Shown here in pieces: positions 26,265-36,300 of a stretch of 64,000 nucleotides of DNA (positions are counted from its first letter, which is position 1; each line of letters begins with the position of its first letter). This stretch comes from DSWT01 sp035415725 (lineage in GTDB: Bacteria; Chloroflexota; Anaerolineae; B4-G1; SLSP01): NCBI GenBank assembly GCA_035415725.1, contig DAOOGN010000004.1:1-64000 (forward strand), read 5' to 3'. The translations under genes and the position numbers were made by a program. A model generated the notes under the pieces. The model saw nothing but the letters and a program-made list of their open reading frames with translations. It did no database searches and was not told the DNA's origin.

Positions 26265-27443
26265 CTACAGCGCCCGCAGATACGCCGCCCACTGCTCCAG
26301 TCCTTCGTGCGGGGCCGGATAGTAGCCGTTGAGTTTGTAGACGCGCACGACCTGCGGCAGCAAATGCGTCACGACTTCGTAATTGATCGTCCCGGCCCAG
26401 CCGGCAACCTCCTCGGCAGTGATTTCCCCATCGTCCTGCCGTCCAATGGCGACGACTTCATCGCCAACGCGAACGTCTGGGATGTCGGTCACTTCAACGA
26501 TCATCTGATCCATGCAAATGCGCCCACGGATTGGCGCCCGCTGCCCGCGGATGAGCATCGCGCCGCGATTGGAAGCGAGGCGCGGATAGCCGTCGCCGTA
26601 GCCGAGCGAGATCAGCGCTACGCGTATCGGTTGCGTGGCGACAAAGGTGCGTCCGTAGCTGATGGCCGCGCCCGGTTTGAGGTCGCGCACGTGGATGACG
26701 GTGGTCTTGAGCGAGAGGGCGCGTTGCAGTGGAAACGGCGGTGTACTCGCCGGCGAGGGCGACATGCCGTAGATGAGCAGTCCGGGGCGGACGGCCGCCA
26801 TGTGCGCTTCCGGCAACGTCACCAGACCAGCGCTGTTGCATATATGCGGCAGGGGAATATGATAACCCAGGCGTTCCAGTTCGTCAAGCACGTCTCGAAA
26901 ACGTTGCAACTGCCGCCGGGCGTCGGTCAAGTCTGTTTCATCGGCGGTGGCGAAGTGTGAGAAAAGCCCCTCAACCCACAAGTTCGGCAGCGAGGCGATG
27001 TAGCGCACAAAATCCACCGCCTTTTCCGGCTCCAGCCCGTAACGGCTCATCCCTGTGTCGATCTTGACATGGACAGGGGTTGGCTCTTCGGCGTGAGCCG
27101 AGATGAGCCGCGCGGTGTCCCAATCAACCAGCGTGGGGGTGATGTGGTTGCGCAGTACCAGATCCACGCCAGAAGGCGGGGTGTGACCCATCAACAGGAT
27201 AGGCGCGGTGATACCGCTTTCGCGCAGGGTCACGGCGACCTGGATACGGTGAGCGGCCAGACGGCTGGCGCCGGCTTCCAAAGCCGTCCGCGAGATGGGC
27301 AGCAGGCCGTGGCCGTAGGCATTCGCCTTCACGCTGGCGATGATTTCTGTGTTTGGACCGACAAAAGCCTTGATAGCTCGAACGTTGTGGGCGATGGCAT
27401 CGAGATCGATCTCTGCCCACGTGACGACACCGTCTGGAATCAT
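26265..27443 (-). CDS. alr: Alanine racemase
   Basis: This 392-residue PLP enzyme makes D-alanine for peptidoglycan. The PLP lysine lies in SVKANAYGHGL (about residue 39). The phosphate-binding region is around 'KIDTGMSRYGLEPE'. The C-terminal catalytic Tyr region reads ISYGRTFVA with RGRICMDQMIVEVTD after it. The ATG follows GAGGAGCCCTTAACG. Length is normal for the family. It is transcribed in the same direction as purA upstream, from which it is separated by 255 bases containing an inverted repeat. Confidence 0.95.
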   Translation of the reverse strand: MIPDGVVTWAEIDLDAIAHNVRAIKAFVGPNTEIIASVKANAYGHGLLPISRTALEAGASRLAAHRIQVAVTLRESGITAPILLMGHTPPSGVDLVLRNHITPTLVDWDTARLISAHAEEPTPVHVKIDTGMSRYGLEPEKAVDFVRYIASLPNLWVEGLFSHFATADETDLTDARRQLQRFRDVLDELERLGYHIPLPHICNSAGLVTLPEAHMAAVRPGLLIYGMSPSPASTPPFPLQRALSLKTTVIHVRDLKPGAAISYGRTFVATQPIRVALISLGYGDGYPRLASNRGAMLIRGQRAPIRGRICMDQMIVEVTDIPDVRVGDEVVAIGRQDDGEITAEEVAGWAGTINYEVVTHLLPQVVRVYKLNGYYPAPHEGLEQWAAYLRAL

Positions 27444-27575
27444 CGTTAAGGGCTCCTCAACTCTCTTTAGGATGGCGCGTTGTCATGATCGCGCATCCCC
27501 CCATCATAACAGATTTTTACGAGCTTTCCAGACGGTATCCAGGGCTTTATCCGGGTTATTTTCCGTTTCTAGCCG

Positions 27576-27631
27576 ATCGCCAGATCTGCGTGCGCCAGGG
27601 TTTTTTCTATCCCCCACGGGGATCTGGCGAT
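27576..27631 (-). terminator. Long inverted repeat between purA and alr
   Basis: ATCGCCAGATC (27576-27586) and GATCTGGCGAT (27621-27631) are perfect 11-base complements. They are separated by 34 bases that include TTTTTT and a CCCCCACGGGG mini-stem. It lies 68 bases past the purA stop and may end purA transcription or mark an element end. No clear T-run follows on the minus strand. Confidence 0.4.
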
Positions 27632-27698
27632 TTCCTCGAAGCGAAAATGATTAGCTCCTGACGGTATTGGAGTCATGGGTTTGCAGTCTGACTGACGA

Positions 27699-28982
27699 CT
27701 ACGGCAGAATCATCGCTTCGCGCTCGGGGCCAACGCTGATGAAGGTGACGGGCACACCGGTCAGTTCTTCGATGCGGGCGACGTAGGCCTGAGCGGCGGC
27801 GGGCAGGTTTTCACGACGGCGCACATGGCTGATGTCTTCCTCCCAGGACGGCCATTCTTCGTAAAGCGGGCGGCAGCGGGCGAGGGTTTCTGCGCCCCAT
27901 TCGACGGGACAGCGCTCCAGACGCTCCCCATCCAGCTCGTAGGCCACGGCAATGCGCAACGACGGCAGGCCGCTGAGGATATCCAGCTTGCTCAACGCGA
28001 TGTCCGTCAGCCCGTTGACCTGGACGGCGTAACGCAGCAGCACGGCGTCGAGCCAACCGCAGCGCCGGGGACGACCGGTCGTGGTGCCGTACTCGTGACC
28101 GACCTCGCGGATATGTTCGCCAAGTGCATCCTCCAACTCGGTGGGGAAGGGGCCGGCGCCCACGCGCGTCGTGTAGGCCTTGGCGATGCCGATTACGCGC
28201 GTCACGTCCTTGGGTCCGATGCCCAGACCTGTCAGCGCCCCCCCGCTGACGGGTGAAGAACTGGTGACGTAGGGATAAGTTCCCAGGTTGAGGTCGAGCA
28301 GCGTCCCCTGCGCTCCTTCACCGACGACATGTTTGCCCTCGGCCAACGCCTGGCCCACCAGCGCGCTCCCGTCGACCAGATGCGGGGCGAGGATGCCGGC
28401 AGCTTGATGCAGCATGGAAACGATCTGGTCCACCGATTGGGCTTGCAAGCCGTAGAGGTTGACCAAACGCTCGTTGTGCGCTTCGGCCAGTGTGCCCACG
28501 GCCTCGGCGAAGAGGTTGGGGTCACGCATCTGCCCGGCGCGCAGTCCCACACGCTGCGCTTTGTCGGCGTAGGTGGGGCCGATGCCGCGTTTTGTCGTGC
28601 CGATGGCTTCATAGCCACGCTTCAACTCCGACGCGCCGTCGAGCGCCTGGTGTGTGGGTAACACAAGGTGGGCGCCGGCGGCAAGCTTCAAATGCGCCGG
28701 GCTGACATCCAGGCCGATCTCGCGCAGTGTTTCCATTTCTTTCAACAGGACTAAAGGATTGACGACTGTGCCCGCGCCGATGAGACAGGTGACGTGGGGG
28801 TAAAGGATGCCGGAAGGGACGAGGTGCAGAGCCAGGTTGTGCCCTTCCGCGATGACGGTATGTCCGGCGTTGTCGCCGCCGTTGAACCGGGCGACGATGT
28901 CGGCCTGAGCCGCAAAGTAATCCACGACCCGGCCTTTGCCTTCATCTCCCCATTGCGCTCCGACAATCACTGTGACTGGCAT
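27699..28982 (-). CDS. purA: Adenylosuccinate synthase
   Basis: This 427-residue enzyme joins IMP and aspartate using GTP in AMP synthesis. The N-terminal P-loop-like GAQWGDEGKG (residues 7-16) includes the catalytic Asp, and 'NGGDNAGHTV' supplies the catalytic His. 'GTTKRGIGPTYADKA' is the IMP-binding loop, and 'STLRIAVAYELDG' and 'GRPRRCGWLD' segments also match. The start at 28982 is chosen because MPVTVIVGAQWGDEGKG is the canonical beginning and AAGGAGGGAACT precedes it. An upstream ORF extension has no similarity. Confidence 0.97.
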   Translation of the reverse strand: MPVTVIVGAQWGDEGKGRVVDYFAAQADIVARFNGGDNAGHTVIAEGHNLALHLVPSGILYPHVTCLIGAGTVVNPLVLLKEMETLREIGLDVSPAHLKLAAGAHLVLPTHQALDGASELKRGYEAIGTTKRGIGPTYADKAQRVGLRAGQMRDPNLFAEAVGTLAEAHNERLVNLYGLQAQSVDQIVSMLHQAAGILAPHLVDGSALVGQALAEGKHVVGEGAQGTLLDLNLGTYPYVTSSSPVSGGALTGLGIGPKDVTRVIGIAKAYTTRVGAGPFPTELEDALGEHIREVGHEYGTTTGRPRRCGWLDAVLLRYAVQVNGLTDIALSKLDILSGLPSLRIAVAYELDGERLERCPVEWGAETLARCRPLYEEWPSWEEDISHVRRRENLPAAAQAYVARIEELTGVPVTFISVGPEREAMILP

Positions 28983-29069
28983 AGTTCCCTCCTTAATGAG
29001 AATAGTTGCAAGTTGAGAAATCCGTGGACAAATTTCCATCCCTGGCGTGATGCCACAGGTTCATATACC

Positions 29070-29945
29070 TTACCCTAACAGCGTTCCCCCCTCGTCTGAC
29101 TGCTCCCGGCCCTGCTTCTCCCAGTCGATGTCGTCGATGGAGTGAGTTTGGCGCCAGGCGGCGAAATCGGCCTCAATCTCGTCCGTCCACTTGGTATCCA
29201 TCTGACTGGAGTTGTAGATGCCCTCGCGCAGCCGTTGATGGCTAAAGCGCTCACGCAGATGTGTGCGCTCCGAGTGTTCGACAACTTCTTCAGCCAGATG
29301 GGGCGGAATGAAAAGGATGCCCGTCATGGTGCCCAGGACGACGTCGCCGGGCATGCAGGTCGCCGCGCCGACACGGCATGGGACATTCATTCCCACCAGG
29401 GTCACATTGCGAATCGGCGTGGGATCGAATCCCTTGCAAAACGTGGAGAAATTGCCGATCTCGACGATTTGCTGCGCGTCGCGGATGCCGCCGTAGATAA
29501 CCTGCCCCCGGTGGGTGCGGCTGGCGATGGCGGTGGAGAGGTTCGCGCCGGAGTATGTGCCTTCGTAGACCTTGCCGAACAGGTCGATAACGATGACGTC
29601 GTCTTCAACCAGGGTTTCGATGACCCAGGAGTTCATGGCGCCAATGCGCTCTTCGACCTCGTGGCCGTAATCCATCAGATAATCGTGCAGGTCGGGGCGG
29701 TGCGGGACGAAGACGCCCGTCACGGCGCGGCCTACCAGCACAATTTCAGGGTGCAATTGCGTCCAGTTGCCCTCAAATTGGAAGTGATAGTCGTGTTGCC
29801 ACAGCACAGACCAGGCTTCTTCGGTCACCACGCGCTGCATCCGACGCAGGATGTCGTCCGGGACGCGGGGACGCCCATCGGGGAAACGTTCTCCTGTCCA
29901 CAGTGGCGTTAGTTGGATAATATCTTCACGGTTGTCGAATTTCAT
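29070..29945 (-). CDS. RraA-like family protein
   Basis: This 291-residue protein contains the RraA/HMG-aldolase fold in its C-terminal two thirds. The core motif is 'GDVVLGTMTGILFIPPHL' preceded by 'YGGIRDAQQIVEIGNF', where the Arg-Asp pair (RD) binds metal in HMG/CHA aldolases. Classic RraA is about 160 residues; the extra 85 at the front (ILRRMQRVVTEEAWSVLW) are found in sugar-cluster members. The start at 29945 follows AGGGAGAATCCAAT. It follows the class II aldolase gene by 58 bases, so a role as a second aldolase or lyase in the same carbohydrate route is likely, by inference. Confidence 0.82.
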   Translation of the reverse strand: MKFDNREDIIQLTPLWTGERFPDGRPRVPDDILRRMQRVVTEEAWSVLWQHDYHFQFEGNWTQLHPEIVLVGRAVTGVFVPHRPDLHDYLMDYGHEVEERIGAMNSWVIETLVEDDVIVIDLFGKVYEGTYSGANLSTAIASRTHRGQVIYGGIRDAQQIVEIGNFSTFCKGFDPTPIRNVTLVGMNVPCRVGAATCMPGDVVLGTMTGILFIPPHLAEEVVEHSERTHLRERFSHQRLREGIYNSSQMDTKWTDEIEADFAAWRQTHSIDDIDWEKQGREQSDEGGTLLG

Positions 29946-30003
29946 ATTGGATTCTCCCTTATTGGATTGGTTATGCACGTATTGACACTCTACCATTTTC
30001 TCC

Positions 30004-30852
30004 TCACCCATTGCCGGTGGCGCCGAAGACGTCCAGGTAATGGCCGCAGCGTTCTATGAACGAGGTGGTGGCGACTTTGCCGAACGTGAAGTAGGGCATG
30101 TCTTCTGCGCGGGCAGCCTCGGTGAGACGGCGGGCCGTGGTGACGAAAAGATCGGTGGCTACATTGACCTTCGAGATGCCCGCAGCGATGGCGTCGCGGA
30201 ACTGTTGATCGGAGCAGCCGGAGCCGCCGTGCAAGGATAGGGGAATATCAACCCGTGAGCGGATCTCACGGAGCAGGTCCAGGTCGAGATGTGGCTCGCC
30301 GGCATACAGTCCGTGGGCGGTGCCGATGGCAACGGCCAGGATGTCCACATCGGTTGCCGCCACGAAGCGTTCCACGTCGTCAGGATTGGTGAAGCCCTTG
30401 CGCTGCGCGCCGAATTCCTGATACTCGGCGCCGGATCCCACGTGACCCAACTCCGCTTCGACGGCCATGCCGACGGCGTGCGCCGCGCGTACAACAGCGC
30501 GCGTATTGGCGACGTTCTCCTCAAACGGCAGGCTGGAACCGTCATACATTACGTCGGTGAAACCCAGAGCCATGGCCTTGATGCAGTGTTCAAAACTGCC
30601 ACCGTGATCCAGTATCAACGACACCGGTACAGGCGACGCCTCCGCACGCGTGCGAATGTAGGCTGCAAACGGTCGGGCATTCAGTTGTTCCAGCACACCC
30701 GCATAGACGGCAACCATGACTGGAGCATGTTTTTCCTCTGCCGCGGCGAAGATGCCGTCGATGCTGTACATATCGGCCGTGTCAAAAAGGGGGAGCGCGT
30801 AATGGTCGTGCTGCGCCCGTTTGAGATAAGGAAGAATTGAAACGAGTGACAT
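30004..30852 (-). CDS. Class II (zinc) ketose-bisphosphate aldolase
   Basis: This 282-residue protein belongs to the FbaA/GatY/KbaY group, which splits ketose bisphosphates to glycerone phosphate and an aldehyde. Zinc ligands and catalytic residues sit in LILDHGGSFEHC (Asp plus the metal His region), VEAELGHVGSG, IGTAHGLY and SLHGGSGCSD. 'GFTDVMYDGSSLPFEEN' is the phosphate-binding segment. It follows the PfkB kinase gene on the same strand, across a MITE, giving a kinase-aldolase pair as in tagatose or fructose-type routes. The exact sugar cannot be told. Confidence 0.92.
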   Translation of the reverse strand: MSLVSILPYLKRAQHDHYALPLFDTADMYSIDGIFAAAEEKHAPVMVAVYAGVLEQLNARPFAAYIRTRAEASPVPVSLILDHGGSFEHCIKAMALGFTDVMYDGSSLPFEENVANTRAVVRAAHAVGMAVEAELGHVGSGAEYQEFGAQRKGFTNPDDVERFVAATDVDILAVAIGTAHGLYAGEPHLDLDLLREIRSRVDIPLSLHGGSGCSDQQFRDAIAAGISKVNVATDLFVTTARRLTEAARAEDMPYFTFGKVATTSFIERCGHYLDVFGATGNG

Positions 30853-30909
30853 AATTTAATCTCCTCTGCAAATAGTTTGATAGTCGTTAGTCAAGGAGTC
30901 CTTTAGTAC

Positions 30910-31031
30910 AGGACTTACGCAAGCCTGGCTTGCATCAAGCGACGGAGGGTTGGTAGTGCCGCCTTCAGGCGTCTCTTAGGAGCTAAGAGCGGCTGAAGCT
31001 GCCACTACCAACGGACATTTGCGTAAGTCCT
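30910..31031. mobile_element. MITE copy C with compensated stem
   Basis: AGGACTTACGCAA and TTGCGTAAGTCCT ends are 122 bases apart, exactly as in copy A. The inner stem differs from A and B at matching positions: TTGGTAGTGCC faces GCCACTACCAA, so base pairing is kept. It sits between the PfkB kinase and aldolase genes. Confidence 0.9.
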
Positions 31032-31095
31032 CAGTCTATCAGGACTGTATCTACAACTGAAATGAAATACACCCCCAATGAAATCGTTTGCCGTG

Positions 31096-32031
31096 TTATT
31101 CTATAGTGACCCCGCGTTCTTGCAAGAACGCCATCACCCCGGCGAAGGTGGGAATTCCGCCGCGCCCGCCAAGTTGGGTGCATTTGAGCGCCGCTACCGC
31201 CGTCGCGAAGAGAGCAATCTGCCGCAGATTCCAGCCGTGCAGCATGCCGACGAGGTATGCGCCGTGGAACACATCTCCCGCACCAGTAGTATCGATGACG
31301 TCCACGGGGAAGGCCGGCGTGTGAAACTGCTCCGTTGCGGTGATCGTGTAACTGCCGTCGCTTCCCTCGGTTTGCACAAAGATGCGCGGTCCCATTTCCA
31401 AAATGGCAGCGCCGGCCTGCCCAATATCGTCCATGCCGGTCAGGCTACGTGCGAAGCCCGCGCCACTGATGAGCACATCGACATGGGGGATCAAACGGCA
31501 CAGGTGCTCGCCGACGGGACCGTCGGTCTTGTGGCCGTCCAGCATCACCGTCTTGCCCGCGGCCTTCATCCATTGCGCCGCCTGGAGCGCCGCCAGGCTG
31601 TGGAAGCCGTCCAGGTGCAAGTAATCCGCCGACGTGATATATTGGCGATCCAATTCCTCCGGGCGGATTGGCTCTTCACCCCAGCGCTGTATTCCCGAAA
31701 AGATGCGCTCGCCCGTCTCTTCATGGATGTTGACGATGACCACCTGGTCTTCCGGCGCGTCGCGGTAGACCATGCGGCTCAAATCGATGCCACACTCGCG
31801 CATCGAACGCAGCTTGAACTCGGCGGACACATCGTTGCCGGCGGTGCCGATGAAGCCCACACGCGCGCCCAATTTGGCCGCGGCTACCATCGCCGTCCCC
31901 ACCGGCCCCCCGCCGTCAAAACCAAAGGCGCTGATCCGCGCCCCGCTTTTCCACGTTGGCAACTCCTGGCAGCGGATCAGCACATCCAAAGTACACATCC
32001 CTAAGCCAATAATTTGTACGGCGTTCTCCAT
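31096..32031 (-). CDS. PfkB-family sugar kinase, ribokinase type
   Basis: This 311-residue kinase phosphorylates a sugar with ATP. It has the N-terminal 'IIGLGMCTLDVLIRC' strand, the substrate signature 'FGFDGGGPVGTAMVAAAKLGARV', and the C-terminal DTTGAGDVFHGAYL motif with the catalytic Asp. The chosen ATG (32031) is the second of two adjacent ones and has AGGGAGA upstream. An upstream extension in the same frame runs through a repeat-like segment. It is first in a minus-strand group that continues with the aldolase and RraA-like genes. Confidence 0.9.
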   Translation of the reverse strand: MENAVQIIGLGMCTLDVLIRCQELPTWKSGARISAFGFDGGGPVGTAMVAAAKLGARVGFIGTAGNDVSAEFKLRSMRECGIDLSRMVYRDAPEDQVVIVNIHEETGERIFSGIQRWGEEPIRPEELDRQYITSADYLHLDGFHSLAALQAAQWMKAAGKTVMLDGHKTDGPVGEHLCRLIPHVDVLISGAGFARSLTGMDDIGQAGAAILEMGPRIFVQTEGSDGSYTITATEQFHTPAFPVDVIDTTGAGDVFHGAYLVGMLHGWNLRQIALFATAVAALKCTQLGGRGGIPTFAGVMAFLQERGVTIE

Positions 32032-32049
32032 CATTCTCCCTTGAAGATA

Positions 32050-32105
32050 GCCCCAGAGTTCACAGAGAAAAACACCAATTCTTTGTGTCCTGCGGGGTGA
32101 AAAGT
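32050..32105. repeat. 'CACAGAG' dispersed repeat
   Basis: The sequence 'agagttcacagagaaaaacacc ... ttgtgtcctgcggggtg' resembles 9845-9928 read on the other strand. It is not coding. Confidence 0.4.
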
Positions 32106-32186
32106 TTACATTCAACTGTCGGCGAACCGCCCCCTTCATGATAAATTCCCCTGAAGATAAAGGGTCCAAAAATAGCATTTTACACT

Positions 32187-32214
32187 TTGACCTATCTTCA
32201 CACTAGGTTATACT
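32187..32214 (+). promoter_or_regulatory. Likely promoter of the pentapeptide-repeat gene
   Basis: TTGACC (32187-32192) and TATACT (32209-32214) are 16 bases apart. The leader is about 90 bases and contains a 24-codon open frame from ATG 32219 to TAA 32291, without a strong ribosome site. Confidence 0.6.
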
Positions 32215-32308
32215 AGGGATGAATGAAAAATGTACCCAAATCAACCTGACGTCTACGCTGGCGCATTGCACAAACTCACATCAAACCGAATAAGGATATT
32301 TGGTTATA

Positions 32309-33328
32309 ATGACCCAGGCTTATTTTTATCACTATAGGCTAGGAATGCAAAAGCTTATCGCCACGCTGGGCAAAGATCACCCGCGCATTCATGAAGTGCG
32401 AGTCCTTCAACACCGGCTCACCGAGAATATAGCTCAAACGCTGGAACACGGCAGCACGCCGGCCCTCGATGACAGCCGAGAGCGGATTCTTGACAGTTGC
32501 GAGCGCCTGAGTCGTCTGTTGACCGGCGCGCCTTTCTACGAATTCTGTGGATTGCCCGGCATGGCAGATTTATCCCCCGCGGCCCGTGATACGGCAAGGC
32601 TTTTGGCAGCCTATTTTACCCGTATGAACGACCTGTTGGTTTATCAGGGCTTGCGCACTGCCAACGCCGTCAGCGAAGTGCGCGGCATTGCCCGCGAACA
32701 GACACTCGCCATCTTACACAGCCTCGGTGACGACGGCACCGCCAAAGGGCAAGTGTTGCAATTTTTGTATGAGGCGGGTTTGATCACCGAAGGGCCGGCG
32801 GTCATGTTCTTGTCTGAAGCCGATCTGACGGGCATAAATCTCAAGGGAGCTTTCCTGGTCGAGGCACATCTGGCGGGAACGCATCTGGAACATGCCCATT
32901 TGGAGCACGCTCACCTGGAATGGGCCCATTTGGGTGAAGCCAATCTTACCGCAGCGTGCCTGGAGAAAGTGTTTCTGGTCGCCGCACATCTGAGCCGGAC
33001 GAACTTGTCGCAAGCCGACTTACAAGAAGCCCACATGGTCAGCGCGAAACTGGCCGGGGCGAACCTGAGCGAGGCCAATCTCACCCGTGCACACCTCGAA
33101 TGGAGTTTTATGGTGACGGCGAATTTGATGGGCGCCAGCCTGGTAGGTGCGCAACTGATGGGAAGTGAATTGCGCGGTGCCAACCTGGCCTATACCGATT
33201 TGAGCGGTGCAAATCTACAAGATACAAGTTTGACCTGGAGCCGCCTGCGAGACGCAACTTACGACGAGATCACCCAATGGCCGGAGGGTTTCGACCCTGT
33301 TTCGTCCGGCGCAATCCTGAAACGGTGA
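32309..33328 (+). CDS. Pentapeptide-repeat protein with an effector-associated-like N-domain
   Basis: About 339 residues. The C-terminal half (about 165-325) is a run of five-residue repeats of the A(D/N/H)LXX type: ADLTGINLKG, AHLAGTHLEH, ANLTAACLEK, ANLSEANLTR, ANLAYTDLSG. These would form a right-handed quadrilateral beta-helix. The front half is helical. Its 'DHPRIHEVRVLQHRLTENI' and 'GSTPALDDSRERILDSCERL' resemble the N-terminal helical module placed before NTPase, WD40 or TIR domains in Chloroflexota and cyanobacteria. ATG 32309 is used; ATG 32345, behind CTAGGA, is possible. Function unknown. Confidence 0.83.
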   Translation: MTQAYFYHYRLGMQKLIATLGKDHPRIHEVRVLQHRLTENIAQTLEHGSTPALDDSRERILDSCERLSRLLTGAPFYEFCGLPGMADLSPAARDTARLLAAYFTRMNDLLVYQGLRTANAVSEVRGIAREQTLAILHSLGDDGTAKGQVLQFLYEAGLITEGPAVMFLSEADLTGINLKGAFLVEAHLAGTHLEHAHLEHAHLEWAHLGEANLTAACLEKVFLVAAHLSRTNLSQADLQEAHMVSAKLAGANLSEANLTRAHLEWSFMVTANLMGASLVGAQLMGSELRGANLAYTDLSGANLQDTSLTWSRLRDATYDEITQWPEGFDPVSSGAILKR

Positions 33329-33342
33329 TCTACGAAGACGAA

Positions 33343-36300
33343 TTACACCTCGCTCAAAGCGCGCTGAACGACATGCGCCAGAGTGTCCGTATCGAAAGGC
33401 TTGTGGACGACATCAAAGAAGCCAGATGTCTTCAACTCCCGTACACCGACTTGCATCGTGTAGCCGGTAATAGCCAGCACTTTGCAGGCCGTCGGCAGCC
33501 GCTTGAGTTCATGCAGCAGCGCCTCCCCGCCCATCTCCGGCATCACCAGATCGGTAATCACCAGCGCAATCTCCGGGGCAGCACGGAAGACGGTCAGCGC
33601 CTCGCGCCCATTCCCCGCCGTCAACACGTGATAGCCCAATTCGGTTAGTATACTGCGCCCCGCTTCCCGCAGATGGGCGTCGTCTTCTACCAAGAGAATG
33701 GTCTCGCCGCGCCCCAACGGCGCCGTGACGGTCTCTTCCCTCACTGCCTCACCTTCTACCGGCGTCGCCGGTAGATAGATGCGAAACGTCGTTCCTTCTC
33801 CCACCGCCGTCTCCACACCGATATAACCCTCGTGCTGGCGGACAATGCCATAGACCTGCGCCAGCCCCAAACCGGTTCCCCTCCCCCCTTCCTTCGTGGT
33901 GAAGAACGGCTCGAACAAGTGCATGCGCACGGCGTCGGTCATCCCGATCCCCGTATCCGCGACGCTCAAACAAATCCAGGTCGGATGGGCGACACGCTCC
34001 TCGATGGCCCGCGCCATTTCCGGCAACGGCGGCGGCATGCCAGGACGCAAGCAGAGGCTCTCCAGGCCGATGCGTAGTGTTCCGCCTGCCGGCATCGCGT
34101 CGCGGGCGTTGAGTGCCAGGTTGGTCAACACCTGCTGGATACGTCCCGGATCGGCCTCCACGATGAATTTGCCCGCTCCTACCTCCAGGGCGATGTGGAT
34201 GTTTTCGGGGATGGTACGGCGGAGGATGGTGAACACCTCGCCGATAAAGACAGACAGGTCCAGGGGCTGGCGCTCGATCAGGGAACGACTGCTAAAATCG
34301 AGGATTTGTTGTACCAACTCGGTAGCCTTGCGTGCTTCGCCGACAATGGTTTCCAGGTTCGATATCAACGCCGCGGGGATGCCGGGCTTGCGCATCCCCA
34401 ACTGTGCATACAGGATAATGGTCGTCAGCAGGTTGCGAAAATCGTGCGCGATGCCGGCAGCCAGTTGGCCGATAGCGGCCAGACGTTCCTGACGGCGCAG
34501 ACGCTCCTCCATCTCCTTGCGCTCGGTGATGTCGCGCACGATGGAGATCGCCAGGTCACGCTCGTCCACCTGCAACGGTGAGGTGGTCACTTCGACCGGA
34601 ACACGTATGCCATCTTTGCGGATGTCAATGCCTTCAAAAGGCGCGCCGCGATAGCGCGCCAGTTCGTTTTTGGTCACCTGCCCTACCATTCCCCGCTGCT
34701 CAGGCGCTTGTAAATCGGCGACCGTTAATTGCCGCAATTCCTCGTGGGTGTAACCGAGCATATCGCAGGCCCGCCGGTTGGCATCGATGATGGTGTCTTG
34801 TTGTATATCCTCGATGAAGATAGCGTCGCTGGCCTGATCGAAAAGCGCGTGGAAATAGGCTTCGCTTTCTCGCAGGGCGGCCTCTATCTGCTCACGGGCG
34901 CGCAGTTCTTGCTGCACTTGTTGGTAGAGGTGTGCATTTTCCAGGGCGATAGCGGCGTGATAGGTGAAGAGATGCAACGTAGCCGCATGGTCAGGCGTGA
35001 AAAAGCCCGGCGTCGCACTGTCGATATTCAAAAAGCCGACGACTTCACCGCGCACGACGATGGGCGCCCCCACATACGATCGCAGCCATGCGACATCCGG
35101 TATATGGATCCAGCCGGGATAACATTCGGTATCAGGAATCACCAGCGGCTCACCAGTTGCGGCCATTTGCCGCAGATTAACCATTTGTTGCACGTCGAAG
35201 ACAGCATTGGCCGCATACGCCGCTGAACCCAAGCGCTCGTATCCATACGACCGCGCAATGGATGCCTGCTGCCGGGCATCCATGAGCATCACGTTGGCTG
35301 CATCTCCAGGAACCACACGGCTCACCTGCTCCAGAAGACGATCCAACACTTCATCGGGGTTCAAGGAACGGCTAAACACCGCTGCGGCCTCGGCCAGCGC
35401 GCGCGATAAATCCCGTTCCCGCCGCAAATCGCTCTCCGATTGCAGTCGAGCTGTAATATCGCCATACGCCACGGCCACGCCATACCCTTCCAGCGGGATA
35501 GGGGCCGCCGTTACACTGATCCAGGTGGTAGTGCCATCATTTTTGACGAGGCCCATCTCAACATTCTCGACCAGCCGGTTTTCACGCAGCGCGCGCACAC
35601 TGGCAAATTCATCTGCCGGCATGGAGGTGCCGTCCAGCCGGATCATCCGCCATTCTGGGTCATCGACGGTGCGTTCACTTTGTTGCTGCAACGACAGGCC
35701 AAGCAATCGCTCGGAGGCGCGGTTGCCTTCAAGGATGTGTCCGTAATGGTCGGTGATGGTGATACCCAGGGGAAAGGATTCAAAAAGTACCCGATACTTC
35801 TCCAAGCTGACGCGCAACGCCGCTTCCGTGCGTTGGCGCTCGATCAATTGCCACACGCCTTCCATCAACAAGGTCAATTGACGTACATCCGTGTCATCGT
35901 AGTCGCCTGACTTATTGGCGACACCGGCGACAATCACAATATGGTCCCCGGCGAAAACCGGGACGTTGAGGTGACTACGCAGTGCTATGTGTCCGGCCGG
36001 GTAGCCTTTCTTCCAGGGGTTAGGCGCGGTGTAGTTGTTCGTGATGATGGGACGACGCTGACGTATTGCTTCACCCCACAGCCCTGTTGTTTCCAGCGGA
36101 TAGATCAACGGTTTGTTGGCAATGGCACACTCTGCCATCGCCTGCTTCGACCAGGCATGCATCTTAAGCGTGGTTTCGTCTTCACTCACAAAGGCTAGGT
36201 ATCCCACTTCGCTGCGGGTAAGGCGCACGGCTGCTTCCAACGCAAAGTCCGTGATCTCCTGCAGGGAGGCGTCGCGCATCTGGTTCAAGTGAAGCAAGGC

